Shown here: positions 34,942 through 43,220 of the stretch, piece after piece | How the letters are laid out: the number at the start of each line of letters is the position of its first letter | Numbering within the stretch: position 1 is the first letter of the stretch | Source of the DNA: JAUIET01 sp045106985 | GTDB taxonomy: Bacteria > Pseudomonadota > Gammaproteobacteria > Pseudomonadales > JAUIET01 | Direction: 5' to 3' | DNA length: 64,000 nt | Assembly (NCBI GenBank): GCA_045106985.1 | Contig: JBGCFQ010000006.1 | Span: 1-64,000 of the forward strand | Program-made: the position numbers and the translations under genes | The notes under the pieces: generated by a model | The model's database searches: none | Seen by the model: only the letters and a program-made list of their open reading frames with translations | What the model was told of the DNA's origin: nothing

Positions 34942-35862
34942 ATGATGTTTGAACCAGTAAACCTGAGTGGCGCAAAAGTGCTGTTGACCGGGCCAACAGG
35001 GCAGGTTGCCGAACCCATAGTAGATGCTTATGCACCGATTTGTGATTTACATGCCCTAGCGCGCTTCTCGAAGGCAGACGATGAAGCAACGCTAAAGAGC
35101 AAGGGCGTTACGACCCATAAAATTGATCTGGCGGGCGGTGACTTAAGCACCTTACCTAACGACTTTGATTATGTTATTAATCTGGCTGTTGTTAAGAGTG
35201 GCAATTTTGATTACGACCTGCAAGCGAATGCTGAAGGTGCAGGGCGGCTCATGCTGCATTGCAAAAATGTTAAGGCCTTTATGCATTGCTCGTCTACTGC
35301 CGTGTATGAGTATGCAGGACACGACCCGAGAAAAGAAGATTCGCCGTTAGGGGACAATCATCGTGCTATGTTTCCTACCTACAGTATTGCAAAAATCTCG
35401 GCTGAAACGGTGGTTCGATTTACTGCGCGTCAATTCGGCATACCAACCACCATAGCCAGACTCAGCGTTCCCTATGGCGATAACGGCGGCTGGCCTTTTT
35501 GGCACACGATGATGATGCAAAATGACATTCCAATCGATGTTCATCCAGAAAAACCAAATGTCTACAATCCTTTGCATGCGAGTGACTACATAGAAAAAAT
35601 TCCACGTCTTTTAGCCGCTGCAACAAGCGATGTATGCACGCTAAATTTTGGCGGCTCCCAGGCTGTTGCCATTGAAGAATGGTGCGCTTATATCTCAGAA
35701 TTAACGGGTCTTAGCCCGAACTACAAAGAGTCCCCAACGGCTTTTGGAAGCCTGCAAATTGATACGGACGCCATGCATGCTGCTATTGGTTCGACGTCGA
35801 TGGATTGGAAAGACGGGATTCACAGTATGTTGCAGAATCTCGCACCGCAGTTGCTGCGCTAA
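34942..35862 (+). CDS. NAD-dependent epimerase/dehydratase family protein
   Basis: Extended SDR of 306 residues. The nucleotide motif is LLTGPTGQVAEPIV (GxxGxxG-like), catalytic Tyr and Lys are in YSIAKISAE, and the Ser in MHCSSTAVYE. GGAGAT lies before the ATG. The substrate may be a nucleotide sugar, a ketone or a lipid intermediate; nothing in sequence decides. It is followed 11 bases later by a TetR-type regulator, which probably controls this gene and perhaps the divergent thiolase-ppk1 operon. Confidence 0.8.
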   Translation: MMFEPVNLSGAKVLLTGPTGQVAEPIVDAYAPICDLHALARFSKADDEATLKSKGVTTHKIDLAGGDLSTLPNDFDYVINLAVVKSGNFDYDLQANAEGAGRLMLHCKNVKAFMHCSSTAVYEYAGHDPRKEDSPLGDNHRAMFPTYSIAKISAETVVRFTARQFGIPTTIARLSVPYGDNGGWPFWHTMMMQNDIPIDVHPEKPNVYNPLHASDYIEKIPRLLAAATSDVCTLNFGGSQAVAIEEWCAYISELTGLSPNYKESPTAFGSLQIDTDAMHAAIGSTSMDWKDGIHSMLQNLAPQLLR

Positions 35863-35873
35863 AACCCCAGTTG

Positions 35874-36497
35874 ATGAAGACCAAGGAAAAAATTCTTCTC
35901 AAGAGTTTGGAGCTTTTTAATCAGCTTGGTGAACCCAATGTTACGACGCTCGATGTGGCTACAGAGCTTGAGATAAGCCCTGGAAATTTGTATTACCACT
36001 TCAAGGGCAAAGACGAGATTATTGAAGTGCTGTTTCAGCGTTTTGAATCCGACATTTTGGATTTACAAATGCATCGAGTGGAAAGTGATGCAGTATTACT
36101 CGACCTTTGGACCTATCTACAGTTTAGCTTTGAGGTAATGGCTGAGTATTTATTTCTGTTTCGTGATGTTGCGGATCTGTTAAGCCGCTACCAAAAGCTG
36201 CAGAGAAAGTTCAATGGTGTGTTGGCTGCACAAAGAAGAACCCTGTTGTTGCTGGCGAATGGCCTGGTTGAAGAAGGATCGCTCACTGCGAGCAATTCTG
36301 AGCTAAGCCACTTGGTTGAACACATGACCATGACCATGTCTTTCTGGCTTAACTATCAGCGGGTGCAGGCGCATGATATGCATGCTTTTGAGCCTGATCT
36401 GGCTGATTGCGCGTATCAGGTTATTGCACAGCTTCTGCCGTATCTTGAACATGAAACCCGGCTTGAAGTGCAGGCTATTGCTAGCGAATACCTTTAG
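35874..36497 (+). CDS. TetR-family transcriptional regulator
   Basis: A 207-residue regulator. The N-terminal helix-turn-helix is about residues 8-50 (EPNVTTLDVATELEISPGNL, then YYHFKGKDEI, the signature end of the HTH). The C-terminal part is an all-helical ligand pocket of the TetR_C type. The ATG at 35874, giving MKTKEKILLKS, is preferred; a longer frame overlaps the epimerase. Such regulators near lipid genes commonly sense acyl-CoA. Targets are probably the local operons; no operator was recognised. Confidence 0.85.
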   Translation: MKTKEKILLKSLELFNQLGEPNVTTLDVATELEISPGNLYYHFKGKDEIIEVLFQRFESDILDLQMHRVESDAVLLDLWTYLQFSFEVMAEYLFLFRDVADLLSRYQKLQRKFNGVLAAQRRTLLLLANGLVEEGSLTASNSELSHLVEHMTMTMSFWLNYQRVQAHDMHAFEPDLADCAYQVIAQLLPYLEHETRLEVQAIASEYL

Positions 36498-36566
36498 CGT
36501 ATATCGGCGCTCACACATGATGATTGCACTTGGGCTATCGCCTTTGTGCAAGAACCGTTAATTCTC

Positions 36567-36989
36567 TCAGACCTTTTTGGTTCGCGGCGGAGACGCTTTT
36601 TTTCTCGTGCTTTTCTTCGTGCTTGTTTTTTTGCTGGCTGGCTCGGCAGCCCCGGCACTTAAAGTCTCAACGGTCTTCTGCAATTCATCGATTTTTGCTT
36701 CCAGAACAATAATGTCTGCTTTGCTGGGCAGGCCCATGCGATTGTAGGCCTGCGCCACCCGTTTATCGAAAGCTTCCTCTAATTTGCTAGAGCGTTGGTT
36801 TGCGCGGTTTGTGGCTTCTTCCAAACCGCCTTCAATACGTTCGCGAATATCCTCAATTTCCTTGCGCGCCCGATCTTCAATGCTAGCGATTGTTTGCTCT
36901 AGAAAATTATCCGGCTTCTTATCGTTTGACGCGTTTTTCTTGTTCGCGGTTTTACGCTTAGCGGTACTGGGTGCTTTCTTTGCTGCCAT
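36567..36989 (-). CDS. PhaF/PhaI-type phasin with histone-like tails
   Basis: A 140-residue polyhydroxyalkanoate granule-associated protein. Lys/Ala-rich basic tails flank a helical, coiled-coil-prone core: the start AAKKAPSTAKRKTANKKN and the end KKTSTKKSTRKK resemble DNA-binding histone-like tails of PhaF. The core contains RVAQAYNRMGLPSKADI and IDELQKTVETL, conserved in the phasin-like family. It likely coats carbon storage granules and may tether them to the nucleoid. No PHA synthase is in the window. Confidence 0.78.
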   Translation of the reverse strand: MAAKKAPSTAKRKTANKKNASNDKKPDNFLEQTIASIEDRARKEIEDIRERIEGGLEEATNRANQRSSKLEEAFDKRVAQAYNRMGLPSKADIIVLEAKIDELQKTVETLSAGAAEPASKKTSTKKSTRKKASPPRTKKV

Positions 36990-37057
36990 TTTGTTTAATC
37001 CAAATTCGGTGCTATCGATTACTTAGCGACTTTACAAAAGTAGTTCATAGTCAGTTT

Positions 37058-37993
37058 CTACAGCCTACTTGCGCAATCTACTATTAATTTTCTTAACCAC
37101 TGGTGACCCGCATTATGCTGCAATAAGGGCCCCCACGCCATCTGCAGAGACATTGCTGGAATTTCAAATGGTGGGTCGAGTATAACGACGTCTTTGTTTC
37201 CGGAATGCAAGCGAGCGGCGCGACTTGGCAAAGTGGCGATTAAGTCTTGTTGTTGGGCCAGAAGGCCAGCCGCTTGGTAATGACGCGTGAATACACTGAT
37301 GGTGCGGCGCTCGCCAATCCTGGCTAAGGCTTCGTCTACCCATCCTAAACGCTGTGCTCGCTCAGGGCTCATACCCACACCAATCCCCATACCTGTTTTG
37401 CTTACCCAAATGTGACGGCCGGCCAGATAACTTTGCAGGTTCCAATTATGGTGTACCGGGTTCAGACTGCTCATAACACATGAAAAGCTATCCTCCCAGA
37501 TTGGTACCTGGTGGAACGACTGCGGCATTTCATCAAAGCGGTTAATGGCCATGTCTATCCGCCCGTGTTCAATGTCTTCGAACACGACGTCGCTGGGCGT
37601 GAGAATGTCGACCACAATATCCGGCGCCCGTGATCGCAGCTCAGATAACACTTGGGGCAGCAGAGTGGATTCTGCATAGTCGCTGGCCATTATTCGAAAG
37701 ACTTCTTGGCTGTGGCTAGCGTTGAACTCTTCCTTGCTCTGTAAAATGTGTTCGGCTTTGCCGAGTAGAACTCGCAACTCAGGCTGAATTTCAAGCGCGC
37801 GCTCTGTAGGTTCCATACCCGTACTTGTTCGCACTAGCAGCGGGTCATTAAGCATTGCGCGTAGGCGCTTCAGGCCGTTACTCAGCGCCGGTTGCGTGAT
37901 ATTGAGCTGTTCTGCAGCACGCGTAACGTTTCTCTCGCGCAACAGAACATCCAGGTAGACCAGCAGGTTGAGGTCCATTTTTGCGATAATCAT
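37058..37993 (-). CDS. LysR-family transcriptional regulator
   Basis: A 311-residue LTTR. The winged HTH is residues about 6-66 (MDLNLLVYLDVLLRERNVTR, then NITQPALSNGLKRL), with a typical periplasmic-binding-like effector domain after it. The ATG at 37993 has a GAGGG nearby; MDLNLL at 37978 is an alternative start. It is divergent from the RraA-family gene across an AT-rich gap with a TATAAT-like region, the classical arrangement for a LysR gene and its target. The inducer is unknown. Confidence 0.88.
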   Translation of the reverse strand: MIIAKMDLNLLVYLDVLLRERNVTRAAEQLNITQPALSNGLKRLRAMLNDPLLVRTSTGMEPTERALEIQPELRVLLGKAEHILQSKEEFNASHSQEVFRIMASDYAESTLLPQVLSELRSRAPDIVVDILTPSDVVFEDIEHGRIDMAINRFDEMPQSFHQVPIWEDSFSCVMSSLNPVHHNWNLQSYLAGRHIWVSKTGMGIGVGMSPERAQRLGWVDEALARIGERRTISVFTRHYQAAGLLAQQQDLIATLPSRAARLHSGNKDVVILDPPFEIPAMSLQMAWGPLLQHNAGHQWLRKLIVDCASRL

Positions 37994-38170
37994 CTTTTGC
38001 AGCCCTCGGCCCTGTATGCTATCTGTGAATGGCGATTATAATACGTATAAATATAATAAATAATAGACGTGCATGTACACTAAGGGCCTAGGTAGAGGCT
38101 TACCAGCCGTTGAAGTGGCGGCTAAAACTGCACTTTAATCTACTTTAACGCGCTTAATTGAGAGCCCTTT

Positions 38171-38659
38171 ATGCTATCTACCCCTGATCTATGCGACGAA
38201 CATCCAAATGACGTAAGTGTTTGTGAGCTCCAATTCATGCAGTTTGGACAGCGTGAAAAATTTAGCGGCAAAATTCGTACGGTAAAGTGTTTTGAGGATA
38301 ATTCCCTGGTTAAGCAAATCTTGGCTGAGCCTGGTAGCGGGCAAGTTCTTGTCGTTGATGGTGGTGGATCTTTACGCAGAGCATTATTAGGGGATCAAAT
38401 TGCGGCTTCTGCTGTCAAACATGAATGGGCTGGGCTGATATTTTATGGCGCGGTACGCGATGTCAATGAAATCAATAGCTTGGCGATAGGCGTGCGGGCC
38501 TTGGGAAGTATCCCGCTCAAGACCGAAAAACTGGGTGCTGGGCAGGTGGATGTTCCTATCTCTTTTGGAGGAGTAGAATTTATCCCCGGGCACTTTATAT
38601 ATGCAGACAACAATGGTGTGGTTGTTTGTGAGAAAGACTTGCAGGTAAGCTGGAGTTGA
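38171..38659 (+). CDS. RraA-family protein
   Basis: A 162-residue RraA-like protein. LVVDGGGSLRRALLGDQIA and YGAVRDVNEINSLAIGVRAL are conserved and match the ring-trimer family that includes the RNase E inhibitor RraA and HMG/CHA aldolases. The GxxxD/RD metal pair (in GDQIA and VRD) of aldolases also appears, so either RNA turnover control or a pyruvate aldolase/oxaloacetate decarboxylase role is possible. The divergent LysR gene leans toward a metabolic role, but length is nearer RraA. Confidence 0.8.
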   Translation: MLSTPDLCDEHPNDVSVCELQFMQFGQREKFSGKIRTVKCFEDNSLVKQILAEPGSGQVLVVDGGGSLRRALLGDQIAASAVKHEWAGLIFYGAVRDVNEINSLAIGVRALGSIPLKTEKLGAGQVDVPISFGGVEFIPGHFIYADNNGVVVCEKDLQVSWS

Positions 38660-38707
38660 CTCCTGCTTGCCTGAAGAATGGTCGGCGAACAGAGGGTGGA
38701 GGGTCAG

Positions 38708-39706
38708 ATGATAGGCAATCGTTACGCAGCAGAGCTAGTGCGCCTTTTACAGACGCGACAAATTGCGCCGCAGCAGGCGCTGCAGAATACTGGTTTGCAT
38801 TGGGATCAACTGCAGAGCGGTGAGCAATTGGTGCGCAAGCATCACATGAAAACTCTGGTGCGAAATGCACGCCAGTTATTCGGAGCCAGTGACCTTGGTT
38901 TGCAATACGGCCGGCGGCTGAATACCAACACTCACGGCATAATGGGCTTCGCAGCGATGAGTTGTTCTACCCTGGGTGAGTCAATCCAAACATGGCTGAA
39001 GTATCACTCCATAAACCACCCGGACCTAGAGTTGACTTACAAGGTTGAGGAGGGTGTAGCTTCTTTAGAAGCGAAGCTTCGTACCCAGTCTTCTCAAGAC
39101 CAAATTTTTGCTAAAGAAGTTTTGTTTGCCAGCGTCTACACAACCGTTGGCTTTCTGATGAACGAAACGCCAGACTGGGCAGAGCTTTGGCTTGATTACC
39201 CAGCACCAGACTACCTAGCAAGTTACGTTGAGGTATTTGATCAAGCGCCGGTGTTTGGGCAGCAAGTGTGCCAACTGCGCGTTCCTGTGGAATTGTTAGA
39301 GAAGCCGCTGCCGTCCGCCAACGCGGCTGCTTCTAGGATTTACCAGCAACAATGCGCCGAAATGTTGCGCACAATGACGCAGCGCCATGGCCTGGCACGT
39401 CAGGTACAGAAACTACTGCTGGAACACAGCGCAGACTTTCCGCGCATTGCTGACGTGTCCGCTAAATTGCACATGAGCGAACGAACTCTGCGTCGACGCT
39501 TGACGGCAGAGGGCACGTCTTTTCAAGAAGTGTTTAACGATGTACGCTTTAAGCTAGCGGGTGAATATTTAGAGTCTACCGCATTGAGTGTGGCTGATAT
39601 TGCTGATTTGCTGGGGTTTGCAGACCCTTCGAATTTTCGCCGTGCTTTTATTCAATGGTGTGGACATTCTCCGGCGCAATATCGGCGGAACAAGAGTTAT
39701 AGCTAG
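38708..39706 (+). CDS. AraC-family transcriptional regulator
   Basis: About 332 residues. The N-terminal half is the arabinose-binding-like domain of the OruR/ArgR/AraC type (IMGFAAMSCSTLGESIQTWL is characteristic) and the C-terminal 100 residues have two HTH motifs, MSERTLRRRLTAEGTSFQEV and VADIADLLGFADPSNFRRAF. The ATG at 38708 follows GGTGGAGGG and is preferred over 38678. It starts 48 bases after the RraA-like gene on the same strand. The many proteins of this class near lipid genes control acid or sterol catabolism, but the target here is unknown. Confidence 0.87.
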   Translation: MIGNRYAAELVRLLQTRQIAPQQALQNTGLHWDQLQSGEQLVRKHHMKTLVRNARQLFGASDLGLQYGRRLNTNTHGIMGFAAMSCSTLGESIQTWLKYHSINHPDLELTYKVEEGVASLEAKLRTQSSQDQIFAKEVLFASVYTTVGFLMNETPDWAELWLDYPAPDYLASYVEVFDQAPVFGQQVCQLRVPVELLEKPLPSANAAASRIYQQQCAEMLRTMTQRHGLARQVQKLLLEHSADFPRIADVSAKLHMSERTLRRRLTAEGTSFQEVFNDVRFKLAGEYLESTALSVADIADLLGFADPSNFRRAFIQWCGHSPAQYRRNKSYS

Positions 39707-39831
39707 TGTGAGTGCGGAAGGAATGGCGTTTGTCTTCCGTCACACAATCCTAGCCTTCCATGTGACGGCGTATGGTTGTCATGAAGCCTCAAGTAAGCCT
39801 GACCGAACCACCATCTTTTGCTATAACTCCA

Positions 39832-40950
39832 TCACTCAGGCTCCACATGATCCACAATTTCAAGACTAAATCCTGATATGGCATTAACGCGAACAGGCTG
39901 ACTTAGTAGTTTCATCTTGCCAACGCCTAAATCCCGTAGAATTTGTGCCGCCGTGCCAACTGCTCTGTAGACCGCCATGCCTTCCTCGCTTGGTGGACGA
40001 AGAATTTTAGGCACATCAGGGAAGGCTTCTATCTGCGCAAGCAGTTCATCTTGCGTGTCTTGGCGCCCAACCAATACCAGAACACCGCAACCTTCCTTTT
40101 GAATTTTTTGCATAGCACTTGCCGCAGACCAACTCTGCTTATGCCCAGTGCGCACTGCGCCTATAACATCGCGCAGGGTATTGATTGGCTGTACTCGCAC
40201 GTGAGTGGCTTGAGATTCGCTGATTTCGCCATGAACCATGGCAATGTGCACGTCCTGATATATTTGATCACGATAGGTGATCAATTTGAACTCGCCGTAT
40301 TTGGTTTCAATAATCTTCTCTGACATCCGTTCTATCGTCTGCTCATTCAGCGTACGGTATTGAATGAGGTCGGCTATGGTGCCAATCTTAATTCCATGTT
40401 TTTCAGCAAAAATCTCAAGTTGCTCTCGTTTCGCCATGGTGCCGTCTTCATTCATGATTTCGACGATTACCGCTGAAGGCTCATAACCCGCCAAACGCGC
40501 CAGGTCGCAACCAGCCTCAGTGTGTCCAGCACGGGTTAACACCCCCCCGGGCTTGGCGATAATGGGAAACACGTGCCCCGGCGTTACAATATCCTCAGCC
40601 TCGGCACGTTTTGCGACAGCCGTACGAATAGTATGAGCTCGGTCAGCTGCCGAAATGCCTGTACTTATGCCGTCTGCGGCCTCTATAGACACCGTGAAAT
40701 TGGTCTCGTGCTGCGAACCGTTTTCACGCACCATATGGGTAATGCTTAGTTGTTCTGCTCGTGCCTCTGTTATCGTCAAACACACCAAGCCGCAGGCGTT
40801 ACGAGCGAAGAAGGTGATATGTTCCGGTGTCACCACGTCGGCGGCAATGATCAGGTCGCCTTCATTTTCGCGACTTTCATCGTCCATCAGAATGACCATT
40901 TTACCTAGGCGAATATCGTCAATAATTTCTTCGATGGTGTTCAGTGTCAT
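39832..40950 (-). CDS. ribB: DHBP synthase RibB with degenerate GTP cyclohydrolase II domain
   Basis: Makes 3,4-dihydroxy-2-butanone 4-phosphate from ribulose 5-phosphate for riboflavin. The N-terminal domain (about 1-205) is intact: ILMDDESRENEGDL, the catalytic THMVRENGS region, and RAGHTEAGCDLARL. The C-terminal half (about 206-372) aligns in length with GTP cyclohydrolase II but lacks its zinc cysteines and the RVHSEC/GDxxGS signatures; it reads HVRVQPINTLRDVIG instead. This is the RibBX type found in many proteobacteria. The ATG at 40950 is preferred to TTG at 40956. No FMN riboswitch was recognised in the 212 bases upstream. Confidence 0.88.
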   Translation of the reverse strand: MTLNTIEEIIDDIRLGKMVILMDDESRENEGDLIIAADVVTPEHITFFARNACGLVCLTITEARAEQLSITHMVRENGSQHETNFTVSIEAADGISTGISAADRAHTIRTAVAKRAEAEDIVTPGHVFPIIAKPGGVLTRAGHTEAGCDLARLAGYEPSAVIVEIMNEDGTMAKREQLEIFAEKHGIKIGTIADLIQYRTLNEQTIERMSEKIIETKYGEFKLITYRDQIYQDVHIAMVHGEISESQATHVRVQPINTLRDVIGAVRTGHKQSWSAASAMQKIQKEGCGVLVLVGRQDTQDELLAQIEAFPDVPKILRPPSEEGMAVYRAVGTAAQILRDLGVGKMKLLSQPVRVNAISGFSLEIVDHVEPE

Positions 40951-41162
40951 GGTCAAGAGTCGTTTAAGCTATTTGGGGCTCCATTTTACCTGATTTCGTC
41001 TTGCAGCGATGAGCTGGTTTAAAACTTATGGAAAAGCAGTTTTGCAGCGACCGCAATTCTCGGTTAAGGTTGGCCGCACAGAGTGAGTTTAAGAACTGCT
41101 CCAGTAATAACTTTTGACCAGCCTCTTGGCAATAGATTCATTAACCGCTTAGGCATGATCCC

Positions 41163-41834
41163 ATGTGCGGAAGATACAATGTCATTGACGACCCATTTTT
41201 GACCGGTTTACTGACCTTGCTGGATATTGATTTGGTATTACCCACACGCTTAAACATAGCGCCTACTGAGCAGGTGCCGGTAGTGATTAGCCGAGATGGC
41301 GAACGGCAAATTCAAGACATGCGCTGGTGGTTACTGCCGCCGTGGACCAAAGAGCTGAATACCAAGTATTCAAGCTTCAACGCGCGCTCAGAAACGCTTG
41401 CCATCAGTAAGCTTTTTGGTCGACCCTATAAGAGTCAGCGAGCGATTTTGCCGGCGTCTTCTTTTATCGAGTGGCAAAAGACAGGTGCTAACAAGCAAGC
41501 CCAGTTAATCGAAGATCCAGAACAAGCGCTCGCCTTAGCGGCTGTTTTTGAGCGATGCAAAATTGAAGGAAACGACATCTATAGTTGTTCGATTGTTACA
41601 AGGCCTGCAACCGAAAACTTTAGCGGTGTGCATAGCCGCATGCCCGTAATGTTGCGCGCTGAACAGTTCGATGACTGGCTGGACCCTGCTGTTGAGTTGC
41701 ATGCCCAGTATGCGGCCTTCGCACAACAACCGCCGGATCTGAGGTTGACGCCTTTGGCGAAGGACGTTAATAACGCGCGCAATAAAGCGCCAACCGATCA
41801 GCGCGTGATTGGTGAAAGCAAGATGATTCATTGA
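41163..41834 (+). CDS. SRAP/HMCES-type abasic-site protein (YedK family)
   Basis: A 223-residue protein that crosslinks to abasic sites in single-stranded DNA through its N-terminal Cys after Met removal. MCGRYNV fixes the start, FNARSETL has the catalytic Asn region, PASSFIEWQK the active-site Glu, and GVHSRMPVML the active His. These match HMCES/YedK. The gene is followed immediately by a hybrid histidine kinase, an unusual partner that suggests joint transcription. No LexA box was recognised upstream. Confidence 0.9.
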   Translation: MCGRYNVIDDPFLTGLLTLLDIDLVLPTRLNIAPTEQVPVVISRDGERQIQDMRWWLLPPWTKELNTKYSSFNARSETLAISKLFGRPYKSQRAILPASSFIEWQKTGANKQAQLIEDPEQALALAAVFERCKIEGNDIYSCSIVTRPATENFSGVHSRMPVMLRAEQFDDWLDPAVELHAQYAAFAQQPPDLRLTPLAKDVNNARNKAPTDQRVIGESKMIH

Positions 41835-41842
41835 CTAACGGT

Positions 41843-43174
41843 ATGAGCATCTCATTTCGAAGGCTCAAGCTTTTTGCGGCTATCCTTAGCCTATTGCTTT
41901 TTGTTCTTTCTGCTATCACATTTCTTTTGTGGTTTCTATCAGCTACCGCGCCTGTGTTAATGGCAATCGTATTGTTGATCTTGTCTTTATTGGTTTTTTC
42001 GGCGATTAAGTGGATAAAAAAGCTAGAGGATAGTGTTAGGTCTCAGCATGAAGGGGCAGAACGTAGTCGCCAAACGCTGATAACCTACGTTCGGGTCTTA
42101 AGTCATGAAGTGGGAAACCCTATTTTTGCAATACAAAACGGTGTTGAAGCGCTTAGAGCTACGCTTAACACGGCGCCACAACTCAGAGAGCTTTCATTAA
42201 TTGAAAACTCGGCGCAAGTGGCGGGCGATGTACTACAGAACATTGTTACCCTGAACAAAGGACGCGCGCCTGAGCACAGTGAGTCTCGAGACGCGAACCT
42301 GAGAGATTGCGTTGAGAGTTGTTTTCGCATAATTCGCTTTTCCAACGCTAGGGGCATTGAGTTGGCTTATCAGGTCGATGACTCGGTGCCCGAACGTATT
42401 ATGTGCGATCCACTTCGACTTTCGCAAATACTCTTAAACCTGCTTGGAAATGCAGTAAAGTTTACCGAAATAGGAAGCGTTGAGCTTGTTGTTCGAAGCT
42501 TTGAAGAAGATGAGGTTTATTGGACACAATTTTCAGTAACAGATGAAGGTCCCGGTATTCCGGTTGACCAGCAGCAGCGACTCTTTGAACCCTATATTCA
42601 AGGATCAAACGAGGCAGAACACGGCTTTAAGAGCAGTGGGCTAGGGCTCGCTCTTGTGAAGAAGTTTGTAGATGATATGGGCGGTCGTATTGAGATCGAT
42701 AGTCGTCTAGGTGTTGGTTCGGCGTTCATTGTCAGCTTGCCTCTGGCGCCTGTGGTTGAATCAGTGAGAACGTTATCTCCTGTGCAACCGTTGGAAAGGG
42801 AAGTACCTCAACAGCCTCGTATTTTGCTTGCTGAAGATAATGAGATCAATCAAATGGTCGCTCAGCGTATGTTGCTTAAGCTTGGCTGCGAGGTTGTCAT
42901 TGCTAGTAACGGTGCCATAGCGCTTGAGATACAGCAACAACAGCATTTCGACTTAATACTGATGGATTTGCAAATGCCCGAAATGGATGGCCTTACCGCC
43001 ACTCTTGCGATTCTTGCTGACTCAGAGAACGCGCCACATATTGTCGCCATGACGGCTAATGTGCTTGATGAGGAGCGTGAGCGATGTATCGCGGCAGGTA
43101 TGTCTGACTTTATGTCAAAACCTATAAAGCTGGACAATCTGCGTAGTTGCTTACGTAAACATGGATTATTGTAA
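41843..43174 (+). CDS. Membrane hybrid histidine kinase with receiver
   Basis: About 443 residues. Two adjacent N-terminal membrane spans (about 8-30 and 34-54) leave almost no periplasmic sensor. A HisKA domain has the phospho-His in VLSHEVGNPIFA, the ATPase domain shows NLLGNAVKFTE, DEGPGIP and GLGLALVKKF, and the C-terminal receiver (about 330-442) has the acceptor Asp in LILMDLQMP and the conserved Lys in MSKPI. The ATG at 43 bases downstream of the SRAP gene stop region (41843) is likely, although a TTG at 41831 overlaps the stop. It has no cognate output in view and may pass phosphate to an Hpt protein; the large neighbouring hybrid has one. Confidence 0.87.
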   Translation: MSISFRRLKLFAAILSLLLFVLSAITFLLWFLSATAPVLMAIVLLILSLLVFSAIKWIKKLEDSVRSQHEGAERSRQTLITYVRVLSHEVGNPIFAIQNGVEALRATLNTAPQLRELSLIENSAQVAGDVLQNIVTLNKGRAPEHSESRDANLRDCVESCFRIIRFSNARGIELAYQVDDSVPERIMCDPLRLSQILLNLLGNAVKFTEIGSVELVVRSFEEDEVYWTQFSVTDEGPGIPVDQQQRLFEPYIQGSNEAEHGFKSSGLGLALVKKFVDDMGGRIEIDSRLGVGSAFIVSLPLAPVVESVRTLSPVQPLEREVPQQPRILLAEDNEINQMVAQRMLLKLGCEVVIASNGAIALEIQQQQHFDLILMDLQMPEMDGLTATLAILADSENAPHIVAMTANVLDEERERCIAAGMSDFMSKPIKLDNLRSCLRKHGLL

Positions 43175-43220
43175 GCACCAGCAACTAGACGGTTCTGTTT
43201 ATGTCATAAAACCGGAAGAC

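Noticed and set aside
37058..37993. LysR gene as regulator of the steroid run
   Set aside because: It is 12 kb away and divergent from an RraA-like gene, its more likely target.
40951..41162. FMN riboswitch upstream of ribB
   Set aside because: None of the conserved RFN elements could be recognised in the 212-base gap.
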